Assembly: GCF_020520425.1 (NCBI RefSeq)
Contig: NC_079491.1
Coordinates: forward strand, 35,641,449 to 35,705,448
Length of the DNA: 64,000 nt
Reading direction: 5' to 3'
Source of the DNA: Spinacia oleracea
Lineage: Eukaryota; Streptophyta; Magnoliopsida; Caryophyllales; Amaranthaceae
The notes under the pieces were generated by a model. The model did no database searches, was not told where the DNA came from, and saw nothing but the letters and a program-made list of their open reading frames with translations. Position numbers and translations under genes: made by a program. Shown in pieces: positions 41,875-55,200 of this stretch. Each line of letters begins with the position of its first letter. Positions within the stretch are counted from its first letter, which is position 1.

Positions 41875-42780
41875 CACCAGTAGAAAACTCTTCATTTGCG
41901 TCGGTCATTTAAGCCCATTTGCGTCGCACATTGTGCCATGCAAATAAGAGCCATTTGCTTCGCAGTTTAGCTAAACTTGCGGTGCGCGACTCTCACCGCA
42001 TACGACTTGGACAGGGAATGCAGCGCGCTTAGCGTCGGAATTCGCAATTACTACCACTTCTACCCCGGCCAAGCAACCAAAGCCGGGGACCTAGGTGAGA
42101 ATAGCTAAGAATTTCACTCATTTATTCTGAGTGTACAAGTTCCGGCCAGAATGATTGGGAAAGATCAACCAAATTGGAATTTGAACCGCTCACGAAGAGG
42201 TTTTGAGCTTAAGCGATCAGAGCGAAGTTTTTGGGCACTGCCCTACTTTTGTCCAGTTAGGAGAGGTGCGTGCAGAATCCTGGGAAACTATCACGTTAGG
42301 TTTGGAGAGAGATGAGACCCGTTTAATTGACATAAACCCGAGTTATCGAGTGGGCAGAGCGCTAACCAAGTCTGAGTCTTGTGCCTCAATGAATTTTTTT
42401 AACATGCTGAAAAGTCATTTGCGTCGCTGATTAGCTAAAACAGCGGCGCAAATGACTTTTTTTAACATCCTGAAAAGTGATTTGCGCTGCAGTTTTAGCT
42501 AAACTGCGACGCAAATGACTTCTTTTATTAGTTAAAAAAAGTCATTTGTGTCGCTGTTTTAGCTAATCTGTGACGCAATTTTTTTTTTAACATACTGAAA
42601 AGTCATTTGCGTAGCAGATTAACTAAAACAGAGACGTAAATGACTTTTTTTAACATCCTGAAAAGTGATTTGCTCCGCAGTTTTAGTTGATCTGCGACGC
42701 AAATAATTTCTTTTATTAGTTAAAAAAAGAAATTTGTGTCGCTGTTTTAGCTAATCTGTGACGCAAATGATTTTTTATTT
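41875..42780. mobile_element. CACTA-like element end with GCGTCGC subterminal repeats (partial)
   Basis: It begins CACCAGTAGAAAACTCTTCA, close to the CACTAGTAGAAAA ends of the element at 56273, and has TTTGCGTCGC words at once. From 42410 to 42775 there are about eight direct and inverted repeats built from AAGTCATTTGCGTCGC and GCGACGCAAATGA, separated by CTGTTTTAGCTAA. Such arrays are transposase-binding regions in CACTA elements. No matching right terminus lies in the window. Confidence 0.6.
41985..42395. other. Compositionally distinct insert, possibly organelle-derived
   Basis: Between the CACTA-like ends sits a 410-bp segment with balanced base composition, unlike the surrounding AT-rich DNA. 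It has a 75-codon frame at 42203-42430 (GHCPTFVQLGEVRAESWET) that I cannot assign. The texture is like plant mitochondrial intergenic DNA or a captured gene piece. The origin is undetermined. Confidence 0.3.
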
Positions 42781-43024
42781 ATTTATTATTTTTTCGGATA
42801 TTTTTGTTTAGCAGCTTCATTTCATGTAGCTCGATCACATTACACTTTATATACAGGGCATAAAATAAAAGGAAAAGTTGAAAATTTCTGCAAAGTCTCC
42901 TTTGTAAGTTGACGCTTCCCAATACCAGGAATGTTATAATACAGATAAACTTGTCAATCCAGTTTTACAACCCAATATGGAAAATCCATCATAGACCAAC
43001 CAACATGTTGATAAGGAAGCTAAC
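42781..43024. other. Spacer before the Ale-type copia element
   Basis: No gene. It ends GCTAAC directly before the TG of the copia LTR, so CTAAC is the expected left target duplication; the right one is outside the window. Confidence 0.5.
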
Positions 43025-43519
43025 TGTTAGACACAATAATATGTGAATATTATTGTACCATATATAGCATTGTATTTATAGTATATGTAACCCTAGTTGA
43101 CTTTGTAAACACTATATACACTACTACAAAAATTGGCAAAGAGACCCTTTCAAATATGCCAAAGAGACCTTCTCTGGACAGGTCTCTATCTCACATGTCT
43201 CTTTGATAAAGAGACCCCCTCATTAGAGGGGATCTCTTATTAAGAAAGAAAATACCCTTTATTAGAGAAAGGGGGTCTGTTTTCCTAGTGACTCAAAAAA
43301 TAATTTAATAGCGGAAGAGACCCACCATTAGAGAAATGAGGTCTCTTTGAAAAATAGAGGAGACCCATTGTTAAAGAAATGGGGTCTCTTTGTTAAAAAG
43401 TTCAGACCTAATATTGAAGACAGGGGGTCTCTTTGACATTTTAACATTTTTTTATTATGAAAAAGGAGAGACATATTATTATAGATGACGGGTCTCTTTT
43501 CAGCTATATTTTAAATAAA

Positions 43520-46500
43520 AAAAAAAAACTGTAGCATAAACACCAAAAGAAAAACGTCAAAAACAAAATTATCATAATATTAGTATCATATACAATGCTT
43601 AACAACAAAAATTTAGAACTAAATACATATGCAATTAAGTTTTGCTGGAACATTAAATGGCATTAAGCCATTTCATACTACCACCTATATTTTTCCTAAG
43701 TTGTGTCTTGAAAGATCACCCAAAGCATGATTCTAACGTAACATGCTCCAACATTCGTATCTAATCCACAATCACGCTCTTGAATTCATCAATATTAGTT
43801 TGCGGAGTAGGCACCGGGAGCTCGAAGAAATAACTACAAGACAACTAAAGCAAGTGAGAGAGAGTCCAAGGATCACAACTTTACAAGTCATAAACATAAA
43901 GCATAAGATCACTAATTCACAAGCCAAAGTTGTGAAGAACAACATGAAGAAACTCCAGTTATAAAAGCAGAACAAGACAAGCTGATAAGCACAAGATTGT
44001 AGAACTATTTTCGTGATTTAGTGAATGACATAAATATATTAGCATTACTACCATTTATTACCACCTACTGTATAAGCCGCTAAAGAGTTGAAGAATGCAG
44101 CAACTCTTCACATTCATAACTGGCATTAGCATAAAATAAATATTAACATACTATATGGGGATGGTATCCGCATCAGGGCTTAAGATAGCTATAAGCCTAT
44201 AAGGTAATTGTTGCCCATGCTTTATGTAACCAATTTCACTCAATCTTACGATTAAGGGCTTAGGACAGTTCATCAACATCATACCAAAGGTTAATTGAAA
44301 ACTACAAGCCCCGTTTGGACGTATTGAACTGCTTTCATAAACTATGAAACATCATTTAGTAGTAACCATTTATGGAATACGCCATATATCTAAAAGGAAA
44401 AATCCCAGCCAGAATTTCAAAAGCTATAAGCACTTACAGATAGCAAATAGAATCACTCCTCGCGCAATCAAGACAGTAGGCATGCTCGCATGGACTCTGC
44501 ATAAACAAAAGTTTATAGTTGTTATTAAACAAATGAATTCCACGACAAAATAGATTAGTAATCAGGAATATAGGTATTGTCTTGCATGGTCCAATAATAA
44601 CCAGAAATGGCATTTAATCAAACTCCTACTATATTATGTGCCCCCTTTCACATTGCACCTGATCCAAGTCTTCTGACAATTTGGTCATCCAACCAGGGTG
44701 TTTAACCTAATTTGAAAATATTTCTCAAGGATGCACATAAATTGTAATTTGACTACGGATCAACTCATACACTTTCTACGCCTTGACAATCATAACTTCT
44801 CAGAGGACCTCTAATATACAACAGATGCTCACTTCCTGATTCATGGTTTAGAGTTATGTTGATCACACTCCAGTTACAAAGCCACCACCTCCCCCACCAA
44901 AAAAAAATCTAGTGAAACTTCTCTAATTGGTTTACTTTCTAGATCTGAGAACTAAAGGCAACATCATCTTTCAACCCAAGCAACCCACGCAACCCACAAC
45001 ATCACCAGGAGAAACAATGGTCCAGTCAAAAAAGGCAAACGAATAAGGACTAGAAGTACTTCTGTTACACGGATCTAAGACTACACAAGCTCAGCGAATC
45101 AACCGCTTACCATGCATAGTGACACAACCAGGTATCCTGAGCTGAATTCTCATAGTGATAGACCTAAAAGATAAACATTTACTTCAACTAACCTAATATC
45201 TCGTGGAAGGGGTTGTTTTATATGCAAGACTCTCACAACAGAAATTCAAACATACACTTTTTTTATCCTATGATGGTGTTAAACTCAATTTTTGAAGGAT
45301 AGATCCTTATTTATCTCTGTTAAGCTATTCAAATAAGAACTTTACTCTTACCTAAACGGAAATCTGCATAGACAAAATACCAACAGTCGATGCCTCAAAA
45401 TAAAACAATATGTTATCTGGTCCAATTAAATTTTGACAGAATTATGAAAGGCAAGAAACAAAGACTTGAGCTTCTAAAGAATCAGCAAAACTACTTTGTA
45501 CATGAAAGAAATTAAGTGAGAAATAAAAGGTTCACTCTACTTAGTTCTCAACAACCACACATTGCTTGATCTCAAATATGATGAATATTTGTGAGATGTA
45601 GGTAGATCCCTCTTTTTGGAGCAACATGTTCGACAAAAAAAAAAAAGGACTCAATAGCCTAGTTCTGCCCATGATTATCTTAATTAAAATGTCTTATCTC
45701 AAGTTCACAAGACAATATATGCACAAGAAGTTGCTTATAGACTATACATTAGTTACGACGTCGAATTTGCCCTCCTCGAAGATCTTTCCGAGTAAATTCC
45801 GCCATATATACCAGAATTTAAGACATACAACAATATGACAATATGTTACTAAGTTTACCAAGTTTAAAAAAGGCTCAAAGTTGAGAATGTTAGCAGAAGT
45901 TTTGCTTACGGCACAATCTGCAATGACCATAGGAAAACCCAACATCATCTATCCAGGTCGAGCAACCAAGCACTCTAATCATCAGGAAATTAGAAAATCA
46001 AGTTAACAACTTAAATAAGCTAGAGTTAATTTCTACAGACAACCAGTTTAGATGGTTAGTGAAGATAGACTAGTGTCCTGTCAACTTGATATGTCAAAAG
46101 TTACAATCACAACCTATCATATCTATTCAGATAATCAAAGCACCTTCTAAAGAACATCTATAATATCAATATCATTCACGAAATAAATCAAGGGTAAGAT
46201 TTAATTTTCAAGACTCCTGATAAAACCTCAACCCCTCTACATAATAATTTACAGTTTTCAAAGGATTTAGAGGAAGAGAAACAAGACCTGTAGTACCAAA
46301 TTTGTTAGAAAAATCTAATATTCAAAAAATTCACAGAAATCATACAAATTTGTGGAAGAAATATTTCCAAAGTGCAGGGTAATTTTCACAGAAAAACATT
46401 GCAATTACTCTAACATTCAACTAAAAGTACAACACCAAATCAAAAAAACGAAATTCAATTAAAAGTAAAACACCAAATCACCAAAACAACTGAAAATGTA

Positions 46501-46555
46501 AAGAGAGATAAATAGATTTACAGATTCGTTACCAAAAATTTCTTAAACTTTTCTT
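43520..46555. other. CACTA interior, noncoding
   Basis: No domain is recognisable in six frames; the longest frames (60-75 codons) are AT-rich and isolated. It probably descends from introns or untranslated parts of a captured or deleted gene. Confidence 0.5.
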
Positions 46556-46916
46556 TTAGCTTGCGATTCATCCCTTGTTATGTTAGCTTCTATTTGAGCT
46601 ATGCGACTTGACTCCCCATACAAAACCTTCAACGCTGATACATCTTTCAATGAAGACATTGGCATTTGAAACAATTGAAGCTCAAAAACAAAAATTCAAA
46701 TTTCGGAAATTAGGGTTTGTTATTCAACTCCGATGAGCTGAAGAAATTGGTGAGCTGTAGAAAGATATATTTGTGGGTTTTTGATTGAGGGAAAAGGGAT
46801 GCGAATTTGGGAATGATAGAATTCATTGCGAATTTGATTAGATCTAAAAATGGGGGAGGGGGCTTGGTTTTCGCTGGTACAAGGAAGGAAGGAAGATTTA
46901 GGGGTTTTGATTCCAA
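46556..46916 (-). pseudogene. Coding-like remnant in CACTA (unidentified)
   Basis: On the minus strand a frame of about 40 codons reads MPMSSLKDVSALKVLYGE, then SSRIAQIEANITRDE, and stops after QAKRKV. Upstream is a separate frame from 46916 (MESKPLNLPSFLVPAKTKPP). The first has the look of a short helical protein segment near the 5' end of a gene. I cannot name the family. It may be captured host sequence or part of an old transposase gene. Confidence 0.35.
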
Positions 46917-47252
46917 GTTCTGTCTTGCGTATTAATTTTAATTGAATTAGGAACAGACCCGTTACAGAGATAACGGGTCTCTTCTTTTTCCCTCAGTGGA
47001 CCCCCCCGACACCAAAGACCTCTCATTAATGTCAACGGGTCTCTTTTTTATCTTTCATTGTCTAGTAAGTGGGTCTATGTTAGCATAAGAGACCTGTTAT
47101 TTTTTATATGAGGTCCTTTTAATCAAAGAGACCCGTTAACTACTCTAAGGGATCTGTTTTTAGAGATCTCTTTGGACATTTTTGTAGTAGTGATATATAT
47201 ATATTCGTAATCAATGCATAGCCTCCTAAGGGAGAATTAATCCAAGTTTACA

Positions 47253-47264
47253 TGGTATCAGGCT
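47253..47264 (+). other. Primer-binding site of Ale-type copia
   Basis: TGGTATCAGGCT directly follows the LTR end, a variant of the tRNA-Met site. Confidence 0.75.
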
Positions 47265-47339
47265 AAACCCTAGGCCTAATTTTCTACTTCCGCTGTCTTT
47301 CTCTTCTACCTTCTTCTTTTCTTCTTCTTCTCATTTTCC

Positions 47340-50014
47340 ATGGCTGGTGATGATGATTCGGTGCTTCCTCCCTCCACCGCAATTGTTCATGCTTATCACC
47401 CGGCTCTTAATGCCACAAATGTCAAGGCCCTAATCACTCTTGTTATTGACGTCGACAACGTGCAATATACCCCTTGGGCGACATTGTTTCGTAATACGGC
47501 GAAGGTGTACATGGTATTGGATCACATAGACCCTAAGATTAAGAGACCTAAGGATGTTGATGGCGATTTGTGGGAACGACTTGATGCGGTTCTTCAGTGG
47601 CTGTATGGCACGATTTCCAAGGACCTATTGCTCAAGGTTTTGGATGAGAATGCTACTGCTTTGGAGATATGGAATCGGTTGCGTAAGATTTTCCAAGACA
47701 ACCGAGGTACACGAGTCGTTTTACTGGAAAATCAATTTGGTAATATTCGAATGAGCAATTACCCTTCTCTTGATGAGTATTGTCAGGCTCTCAAGAGTGT
47801 TGCAGACCAACTAGCCGCCCTCGAACACCCTGTTTCGGAGGAGCGACTCGTTCTCCAGCTGGTCGGCAAGGTGGACCCCGAGTTTCGTACTATTGCCACC
47901 ATCATTCGGCAAACCACTCCCCTGCCCTCGTTTGATGAAGCATGTTCCACCTTGGACCTTGACCGCCTTGGTCGTCTCAATGAAAAGGACGATGACTCCT
48001 CGTCCACGGCTCTTCTGGTCGGCGCTCCGTCTCACAGCAACGCCCCAACCGGGTCTCAACAACCGGCGACTGGTAACGGTGGTGGTGGGGGACGTGGTGG
48101 CGGCGGCAAGTCAGGGGGTGGGAGAAACAATTACAAGAACAAGAAGAAGGGTGGAGGTGGTAACTCGGGGGGTTCGAACTCAGGTGGGAACCGTGGACAA
48201 CAACAACAGCAGGGGCTGCAGCAGCCCATGTTCCCAAATCAGTGGGCCAATTGGTGGGCCCAGTAGTGGGCTTGCCCACCTTTTCCATTTCATGCCCAGG
48301 CATGGAGACCAAATGCTACTCAGCAACAAGGGGTATTGGGCCCTGGACCACGACCCCAACAGCACGCCCAACAGCCCAATGGGGCATTCTTGATTCCTGG
48401 TTCTTCGTTCCAGCCTACTGACCTCCCTGCCTTTTTCAATGCAATGTCGATGCAACCTCCGGACCCGAATTGGTATATGGATACGGGTGCTACATCTCAT
48501 CTCATGAATGGTTCAGGTATTACTCCATCTATTGTCAATTGGCGTAATTTAAATTCTCATATTATGGTTGGTGATGGCACAAAAATACCAGTTAGGGGTT
48601 CTGGCACAAAATTCTTACCTAAAAATTTTCCGTCTCTCTCTCAAAAATATTCTATATGCTCCCAATATCATTAAGAATCTTGTTTCCGTTCGTCAATTCA
48701 CTACCGATAATTTTGTCTCTGTTGAATTTGACCCTTTTGGTTTTTCTGTGAAGGACCTACGGACGGGGAAAATTGTGACGAGGTGCAATAGTGTGGGTCA
48801 TCTTTATCCTCTCCTTCAGAATTCTAATTCTTCTTCACCATCTTCTTTTGCTGCTCTCTCTTCCGATGTCTGGCACAATCGTTTGTCACCCGGGAGATCA
48901 AGTTCTTAGTTTTCTTAGAAATCGGAAATTTATTCAATGTAATAAGAGGAATAACCTCATTGTTTGTCATGGCTGCCAATTAGGCAAACATTGCCGGCTT
49001 CCTTTTTCAGTTTCAAATTCTAGAACTTGTGTTCCGTTTGATATTATTCACACCGACTTGTTCACATGTCCTCTTAATAGTCATACTGGATTTCGCTTTT
49101 ACTTGTTATTTCTAGATAATTATTCTCATTTCCTGTGGATTTTCCCTCTTAAATCTAAGTCGGGCGTGTTTCCCACGTTTGTTCGCTTCCATACATATGT
49201 TAGAACACAATTTGGGGTTTCTATTAAGGCTTTACAGTGTGACAATGGACGTGAGTATGATAATCACCAGTTCACGTCGTTTTCTCATGCTCATGGCATG
49301 ATTTGGCGTCATTCTTGTCCTCATACGTCTCCTCAAAATGGCAAAGCCGAACGCATGATACGAACGATTAATAATATAAGTCGTTCCCTTCTCTTTCATG
49401 CATCTCTCCCTCCCTCCTTTTGGGTTGAATCCCTTCACATGGCCACATATTTATTAAATATCCGCCCCACTCGGCTTCTTGCCAATCTCACTCCCGTGCA
49501 CTTGCTCTACCACAAAGCTCCCACGTACGATCACCTTCGTGTCTTCGGGTGTCTTTGTTATCCAAACCATTCCGCAACTGCACCCCATAAGTTGAGTCCA
49601 CGGTCTTCTCCGTGTATCTTTCTTGGGTATCCACCCTCCCACCGTGGTTATCGTTGCCTTGATATTTCAACTAAGAAAGTTATAATATCCCGTCATGTAG
49701 TTTTTGATGAAACCCACTTCCCAAATTCACCAAATTACACACCTAATGCCGGGGATTATTCTTTTTTGGGTTCTGCAAATGAGCACACACCCCCACCCCT
49801 AGTTCGTGTTCCCCTTATCCCGCCAGCCGTGGCCCAGCCCACGCTGACCTCTCCTATGGCTGATTCCATGGATCCTCCTTCTCGGTCCAGCCCATCCTCT
49901 GTGGTCAGTCCAACTCGTGGGCCAAGCCCATATTCCATGGATTCAGCAATCACACCTACCCTTCCCTCTTCTTTGGACTCACGTGGGAGTTGTGGGCAGA
50001 ATAGGCCACCCCTG
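47340..50014 (+). pseudogene. Ale-type copia gag-pol: gag, protease, integrase (interrupted)
   Basis: Starts MAGDDDSVLPPST at 47340. The gag core (UBN2 type) runs about residues 30-210 (LWERLDAVLQWLYGTIS, LENQFGNIRMSNYPSLDEY), followed by a Gly/Asn-rich basic region. A TAG at 48264-48266 interrupts the frame. Protease then reads WYMDTGATSHLMNG (active-site DTG). A frameshift near 48640-48660 leads to the pre-integrase block (LYAPNIIKNLVSVRQF, DVWHNRL), and a second one near 48885 to HPGDQ...CHGCQLGKH. The integrase core has IIHTDLF, LQCDNGREY and NGKAERMIRTIN, giving D, D and E. The frame ends where the second copia LTR enters; RT and RNase H are displaced beyond the window. Confidence 0.88.
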
Positions 50015-50520
50015 TGTTAGGTTATGATACATATGACAATACATAAATCATGCGGAAACAACCATTAAGCCAGGAATACATATTATTTACACATAATCAT
50101 ATAGCATAATTTAGATGCATACTCTTTGTTGCGTGCCTTCCCTAGCTGCGCCCGAACCGAACAAGAACAAGTCTTTAGGATTCCAAGTGTCGTCCCTCCG
50201 TAGATAGTCCACAGCACGTCCGGATCCGCCTTAAGATTGACCAACTAGAATCGCCTTTAAGGTACTAGAATTTTCGGCACTATTGAGCAAGGAATGTGGC
50301 TGAATTTTTCTCTTAAAACTCACTTTGAATACTTGAATTAATCTCTGAAAATATGTGACCCTAGGCACGTATTTATAGAGTTATGGAAAGGGAATTGGAA
50401 TCCTAGTAGGATACGAATTAATTAAACTTAGAATCCTATAAGAACTCTAATTAATTAATTTATCCTTTTAGGAATAGGAATTTAATCATATACTAATTCT
50501 AATAGTTTTAGGAATCGTGC

Positions 50521-50745
50521 ATGAACACAAACTCACACACACATACGGCAGCCACGAGGGCCGCCCATGCGTGCGTGCGAGCAGCAGCCCACGCAGCGAG
50601 GCCCATGGCCTTAGGCGCGCGGTGGGCCTGCCTTGCGGTGGGCCTGGGCGCTGCCTTGGCTGGGCGCGCGTTTGGCTTGCTGGGCGATGGCCCGACTTCG
50701 TGCTGGGCCTTCGTCCGGCAGGCCTCGTCCGATGCTAATTCGTAC
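50521..50745. repeat. GC-rich block inside the copia-2 LTR
   Basis: Base composition jumps to strongly GC-rich, with GGGCCTG, GCGCG and GCCCACG words. All six frames stay open here by chance, giving overlapping frames of 70-140 codons that I do not regard as genes. Confidence 0.7.
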
Positions 50746-50754
50746 GATACGCTT

Positions 50755-51080
50755 CCGATTAAATTCCCGGTTCCGGAATTCATTTCCGATACGAACAATA
50801 TTTAATATTTCCGATTCCGGAATCAATTTCCGTTTCGAACAAATATTTAATATTTCCGTTTCCGGAATTATTTTCCGATTCCGATAATATTTCCGATTCT
50901 GACAATATTTCCGTTTCCGGCAATATTTCCGATTCTGGTAATATTTCCATTTCCGATAATATTTTCCGATACGTACCATGTTTCCGTTTCCGGCAACATC
51001 TACGACTTGGATAATATTTATATTTCCGATACGATCCATATTTCTGTTTCCAGCAATATCATCGTTTCCGGAGTATTCAT
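50755..51080. repeat. CGGAAA/TTTCCG short-period repeat inside the copia-2 LTR
   Basis: The phrase AATATTTCCG with CGATTCCG or GTTTCCGG alternates about every 20-24 bp, some 14 times. It lies in the U3 side of the LTR when read on the minus strand, where enhancer-like repeats are common in plant retroelements. Confidence 0.75.
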
Positions 51081-51386
51081 TTCTTGCCTGTGACGATCTC
51101 AGCTCCCACTGAAACCAAGATCCGTCGATTCCGAATATCCATAGATGGAGTATCTAATGCCATTAAATACTTGATCCGTTTACGTACTATTTGTGTGACC
51201 CTACGGGTTCAGTCAAGAGTAAGCTGTGGATTAATATTATTAATTCCACTTGAACTGAAGCGGCCTCTAGCTAGGCATTCAGCTCACTTGATCTCACTGA
51301 ATTATTAACTTGTTAATTAATACTGAACCGCATTTATTAGACTTAACATAGAATGCATACTTGGACCAAGGGCATTATTTCCTTCA

Positions 51387-52256
51387 GTCTCCCACTTATC
51401 CTTAGGGACAAGTGTGCATTTCCTAATTCCTTTGTCGCTCGATGCTTGCTCTTGAACATAAGGTAAGAGTTGTCATCCTTATTATGTCCAGAGGTGTTCC
51501 TCGGTTTCAGAGTTCAACTGATCAAATAAACAGATAATCATAGCCTATGATTCATCCGAGCACGGCCATGCATTTCACAGTTTCTAGCTCTCCGAGTGGC
51601 CTTGTACAACTTTTAAGCATCTCATCCCGATTTATGGGAGGACAATCCCAATCTTGCGATCTTGAGATTAGACTTCGTTTGATAGGTGATTACCTGAGCG
51701 TTGCCTTTATAGCCTCCTTTTACGGTGCGACGGTTGGTCAACGTCAAAGCAACCAGTTCTCAAACAAGTAATCTCAAATCACTCAGGTATTGAGGATTTA
51801 GTGTCTAATAATTTAATGAAATTTACTTATGACAGACTTTCATCTCTTACAGTAAAGTTTCATAGGTCTTGTCCGATACTAGTCTTCCCAAAGTAAGTAT
51901 CTATGCAAATGATTATGACATTGCCATGTCCACATAGTTCAAGAAACAGAACTACTAGTCATCTTGCATTCTAGTCGTCTAACGTTTTCTATGCGTCCAA
52001 TTTTATAGAAAACTCCGACTAGGGACCATTTTCAAACTTTGACATTCAAGTTCACTTGATAGACATTTCTTAGTCACAGGACTGGTCCTGACAGTCTATC
52101 TTGAATATATCGTCAAATTGAAGGGACTCATCATTTAATAAACCACAAATTAAATGGAAAAATGAATTCTTTTCATTTATTGTGAATGATTAACCAATAA
52201 TGTTTTACAAAGATTTAAACTCTAAAACTTTAAAACATTAAACAGAGACATCAAAG
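51387..52256 (-). other. Copia-2 3' untranslated interior
   Basis: Between the pol stop (52257-52259) and the LTR are 870 bp with no long frame. The last bases before the LTR (51387-51400) form the purine-rich priming tract AAGTGGGAGAC on the minus strand. No env-like gene is visible. Confidence 0.65.
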
Positions 52257-55200
52257 TCATTCTCCAATATGCTTGATTCCCATAGCTGCAGTGTGCGAGT
52301 TGTGCTTCGCCTGCGGCAGAGGTTTAGTTAATGGATCTGATATGTTGTCATCAGTTCCAATTTTGCTTATCTCGACTTCTTTTCTTTCAACGAACTCTCG
52401 TAGAAGGTGAAATCTACGAAGTACATGCTTGACTCTCTGGTGGTGTCTAGGCTCTTTTGCCTGTGCAATAGCTCCGTTATTGTCACAATACAGGGCTATT
52501 GGTCCTTTAATGGAGGGGACTACACCAAGTTCACCTATGAACTTCCTTAGCCATATAGCTTCCTTTGCTTCTTCATGTGCAGCAATGTACTCCGCTTCAG
52601 TTGTAGAATCCGCAATGGTGCTTTGCTTAGCACTTTTCCAGCTTACTGCTCCTCCGTTGAGGCAGAAGACAAACCCAGACTGTGATCTGAAATCATCTTT
52701 GTCGGTTTGGAAACTTGCGTCCGTATAGCCTTTAACAATTAATTCATCATCTCCACCATAGACCAGGAAGTCATCTTTGTGCCTTTTCAGGTACTTCAGA
52801 ATGTTCTTGGCAGCAGTCCAATGCGCCTCTCCTGGGTCTGACTAGTATCTGCTCGTAGCACTGAGTGCGTACGCAACATCCGGGCGTGTACATATCATAG
52901 CATACATTATTGAACCAATCAATGATGCATATGGAATCCCATTCATTCGTCTACGCTCATCAAGTGTTTTTGGGCACTGAGTCTTGCTTAGAGTCATTCC
53001 ATGAGACATGGGTAGGTAGCCTCGCTTGGAGTCCGCCATCTTGAACCTATCAAGCACCTTATTGATATAAGTGCTTTGACTAAGTCCAATCATCCTTTTA
53101 GATCTATCTCTGTAAATCTTGATGCCCAATATGTACTGTGCTTCTCCTAGATCCTTCATCGAAAAACATTTCCCAAGCCAAATCTTGACAGAATTCAACA
53201 TAGGAATGTCATTTCCGATAAGCAATATGTCGTCGACATATAATACTAGGAAAGCAATTTTGCTCCCACTGACCTTCTTGTATACACAAGATTCGTCCGC
53301 GTTCTTGATGAAACCAAAGTCCTTGACTGCTTCATCAAAACGTATATTCCAGCTCCTGGATGCCTGCTTCAATCCGTAGATTGATTTCTTTAGCTTGCAT
53401 ACCTTTTTAGCATTCTTTGGATCCTCAAAACCTTCAGGCTGTGTCATAAACACAGTTTCTGTTAAAACGCCGTTTAAGAAAGCAGTTTTGACATCCATCT
53501 GCCATATTTCGTAATCGTAATATGCAGCGATTGCTAACATTATCCGAATAGACTTTAGCATTGCAACTGGTGAAAAGGTTTCATCGTAGTCCGCACCGTG
53601 GACTTGCCTGTAACCTTTTGTAACCAATCTAGCTTTGAAAACTTCAAGTTTCCCATCCTTGTCCTTTTTCAGTTTGAAAACCCATTTGCTTCCAATGGCT
53701 TGGTAGCCATCTGGCAAATCGACCAAATCCCATACTTGGTTTTCAGACATGGAGTCTAATTCAGATTGCATGGCTTCTTGCCATTGCTTGGAGCTAGGGC
53801 TCGTCATAGCTTCTTTGTAAGTCGCAGGTTCATCACTTTCAAGTAATAGAACGTCATAGCTCTCGTTCGTCAAAATACCTAAGTACCTTTCCGGTTGAGA
53901 TCTATATCTTTGCGATCTACGCGGGGTAACATTTCTAGATTGACCATGATTCTCACCAGATTCTTCTAAAGATCTCTGAGTTTCATCCTGAATGTCATCT
54001 TGAGCATTCTCTAGAGTTTGTTGTTTGACTCGAATTTCTTCGAGGTCTACTTTTCTCCCACTTGTCAGTTTGGAAATGTGATCTTTCTCCAAAAAGACAC
54101 CATCTCGAGCAACAAACACCTTGTTCTCAGATGTATTGTAGAAGTAATACCCCTTTGTTTCCTTTGGATAGCCCACAAGGATACTTTTGTCAGATTTTGG
54201 ATGAAGTTTGTCTGAAATTAATCGTTTGACGTATACTTCACATCCCCAAATCTTAAGAAAAGACACATTTGGAGGCTTTCCAAACCATAATTCGTATGGA
54301 GTCTTTTCGACAGCTTTAGACGGAGCTCTATTTATAGTGAGTGCAGCTGTATTTAGTGCATGTCCCCAAAATTCTAATGGAAGTTCGGCCTGACCCATCA
54401 TTGACCTGACCATGTCTAGCAAGGTTCTGTTCCTCCGTTCCGACACACCGTTCCATTGTGGTGTTCCAGGAGGAGTCAATTCTGATAGAATTCCACATTC
54501 TTTCAGATGGTCATCAAATTCATAGCTCAGATATTCACCGCCTCTATCAGACCGCAGTGCCTTAATCTTCTTGCCTAATTGATTCTCTACTTCACTCTGA
54601 AATTCCTTGAATTTGTCAAAGGATTCAGACTTATGCTTCATTAGGTAGACATAACCATACCTACTGAAGTCATCAGTGAAAGTGATAAAGTAGCTGAAAC
54701 CACCTCTAGCATTTGTACTCATTGGTCCACATACATCTGTATGGATTAAACCCAATAGTTCATTTGCTCTTTCTCCAACTTTAGAGAAAGGTTGCTTTGT
54801 CATTTTGCCAAGTAAACATGATTCGCATTTACCATAATCCTCTAAGTCAAATGGTTCTAGAATTCCTTCCTTTTGAAGTCTTTCTAAGCGTTTATATGGC
54901 CTAATCGACAATGCCACAGATAGGTGAGATCTGAACCATCCTTTTTGGCCTTTTTGGTATTTATGTTATATACTTGTTTGTCGTGATCTAATAAATAAAG
55001 TCCATTGACTAATCTAGCAGATCCATAAAACATCTCTTTAAAATAAAACGAACAACTATTGTCTTTTATTAAAAAGGAAAATCCCTTAGCATCTAAGCAA
55101 GAAACTGAAATGATGTTTTTAGTAAGACTTGGAACATGGAAACATTCTTCCAGTTCCAAAACTAGCCCGGAGGGCAACGACAAATAGTAAGTTCCTACAG

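Larger units (their letters stand above)
43119..47192. mobile_element. Non-autonomous CACTA element, 4074 bp (inserted in the copia LTR)
   Basis: Ends CACTACTACAAAAATTGG and inverse CACTACTACAAAAATGTCC, with the ATA duplication at 43116-43118 and 47193-47195. Both subterminal regions (43130-43500, 46960-47185) carry many direct and inverted AAAGAGACC / GGGTCTCTTT repeats, the expected transposase-binding sites. The 3.4-kb interior is AT-rich with no recognisable transposase. A small minus-strand coding-like patch lies at 46556-46916. Confidence 0.93.
43025..47252 (+). repeat. Ale-type copia 5' LTR, split by a CACTA element
   Basis: Left part 43025-43118, right part 47196-47252 (after removing the CACTA and one ATA). 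The restored length is only about 150 bp, as usual for this lineage. It ends AAGTTTACA, next to the primer site at 47253-47264. Confidence 0.82.
50015..51386 (-). repeat. Copia-2 3' LTR, about 1372 bp
   Basis: On the minus strand it starts TGAAGGAAATAATGCCCTTG at 51386, right after a GTGGGAGAC purine-rich tract, and ends ATAACCTAACA at 50015. Inside are a block of short CGGAAA-type repeats (50755-51080) and a GC-rich block (50521-50745). The start of the Ale pol break coincides with 50014/50015. The family resembles one I recall from spinach-type genomes; this needs a search. Confidence 0.78.

Noticed and set aside
41591-41908. 105-codon minus frame downstream of heat-shock copy 2
   Set aside because: No known family, no supporting signals, and it runs into the CACTA-like terminus.
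47783-48500. Minus-strand frames of 74-111 codons
   Set aside because: Antisense to the Ale-type gag-protease coding region.
50508-51039. Frames of 73-142 codons in the copia-2 LTR
   Set aside because: They cover GC-rich and CGGAAA repeat blocks of an LTR and have no recognisable domain.
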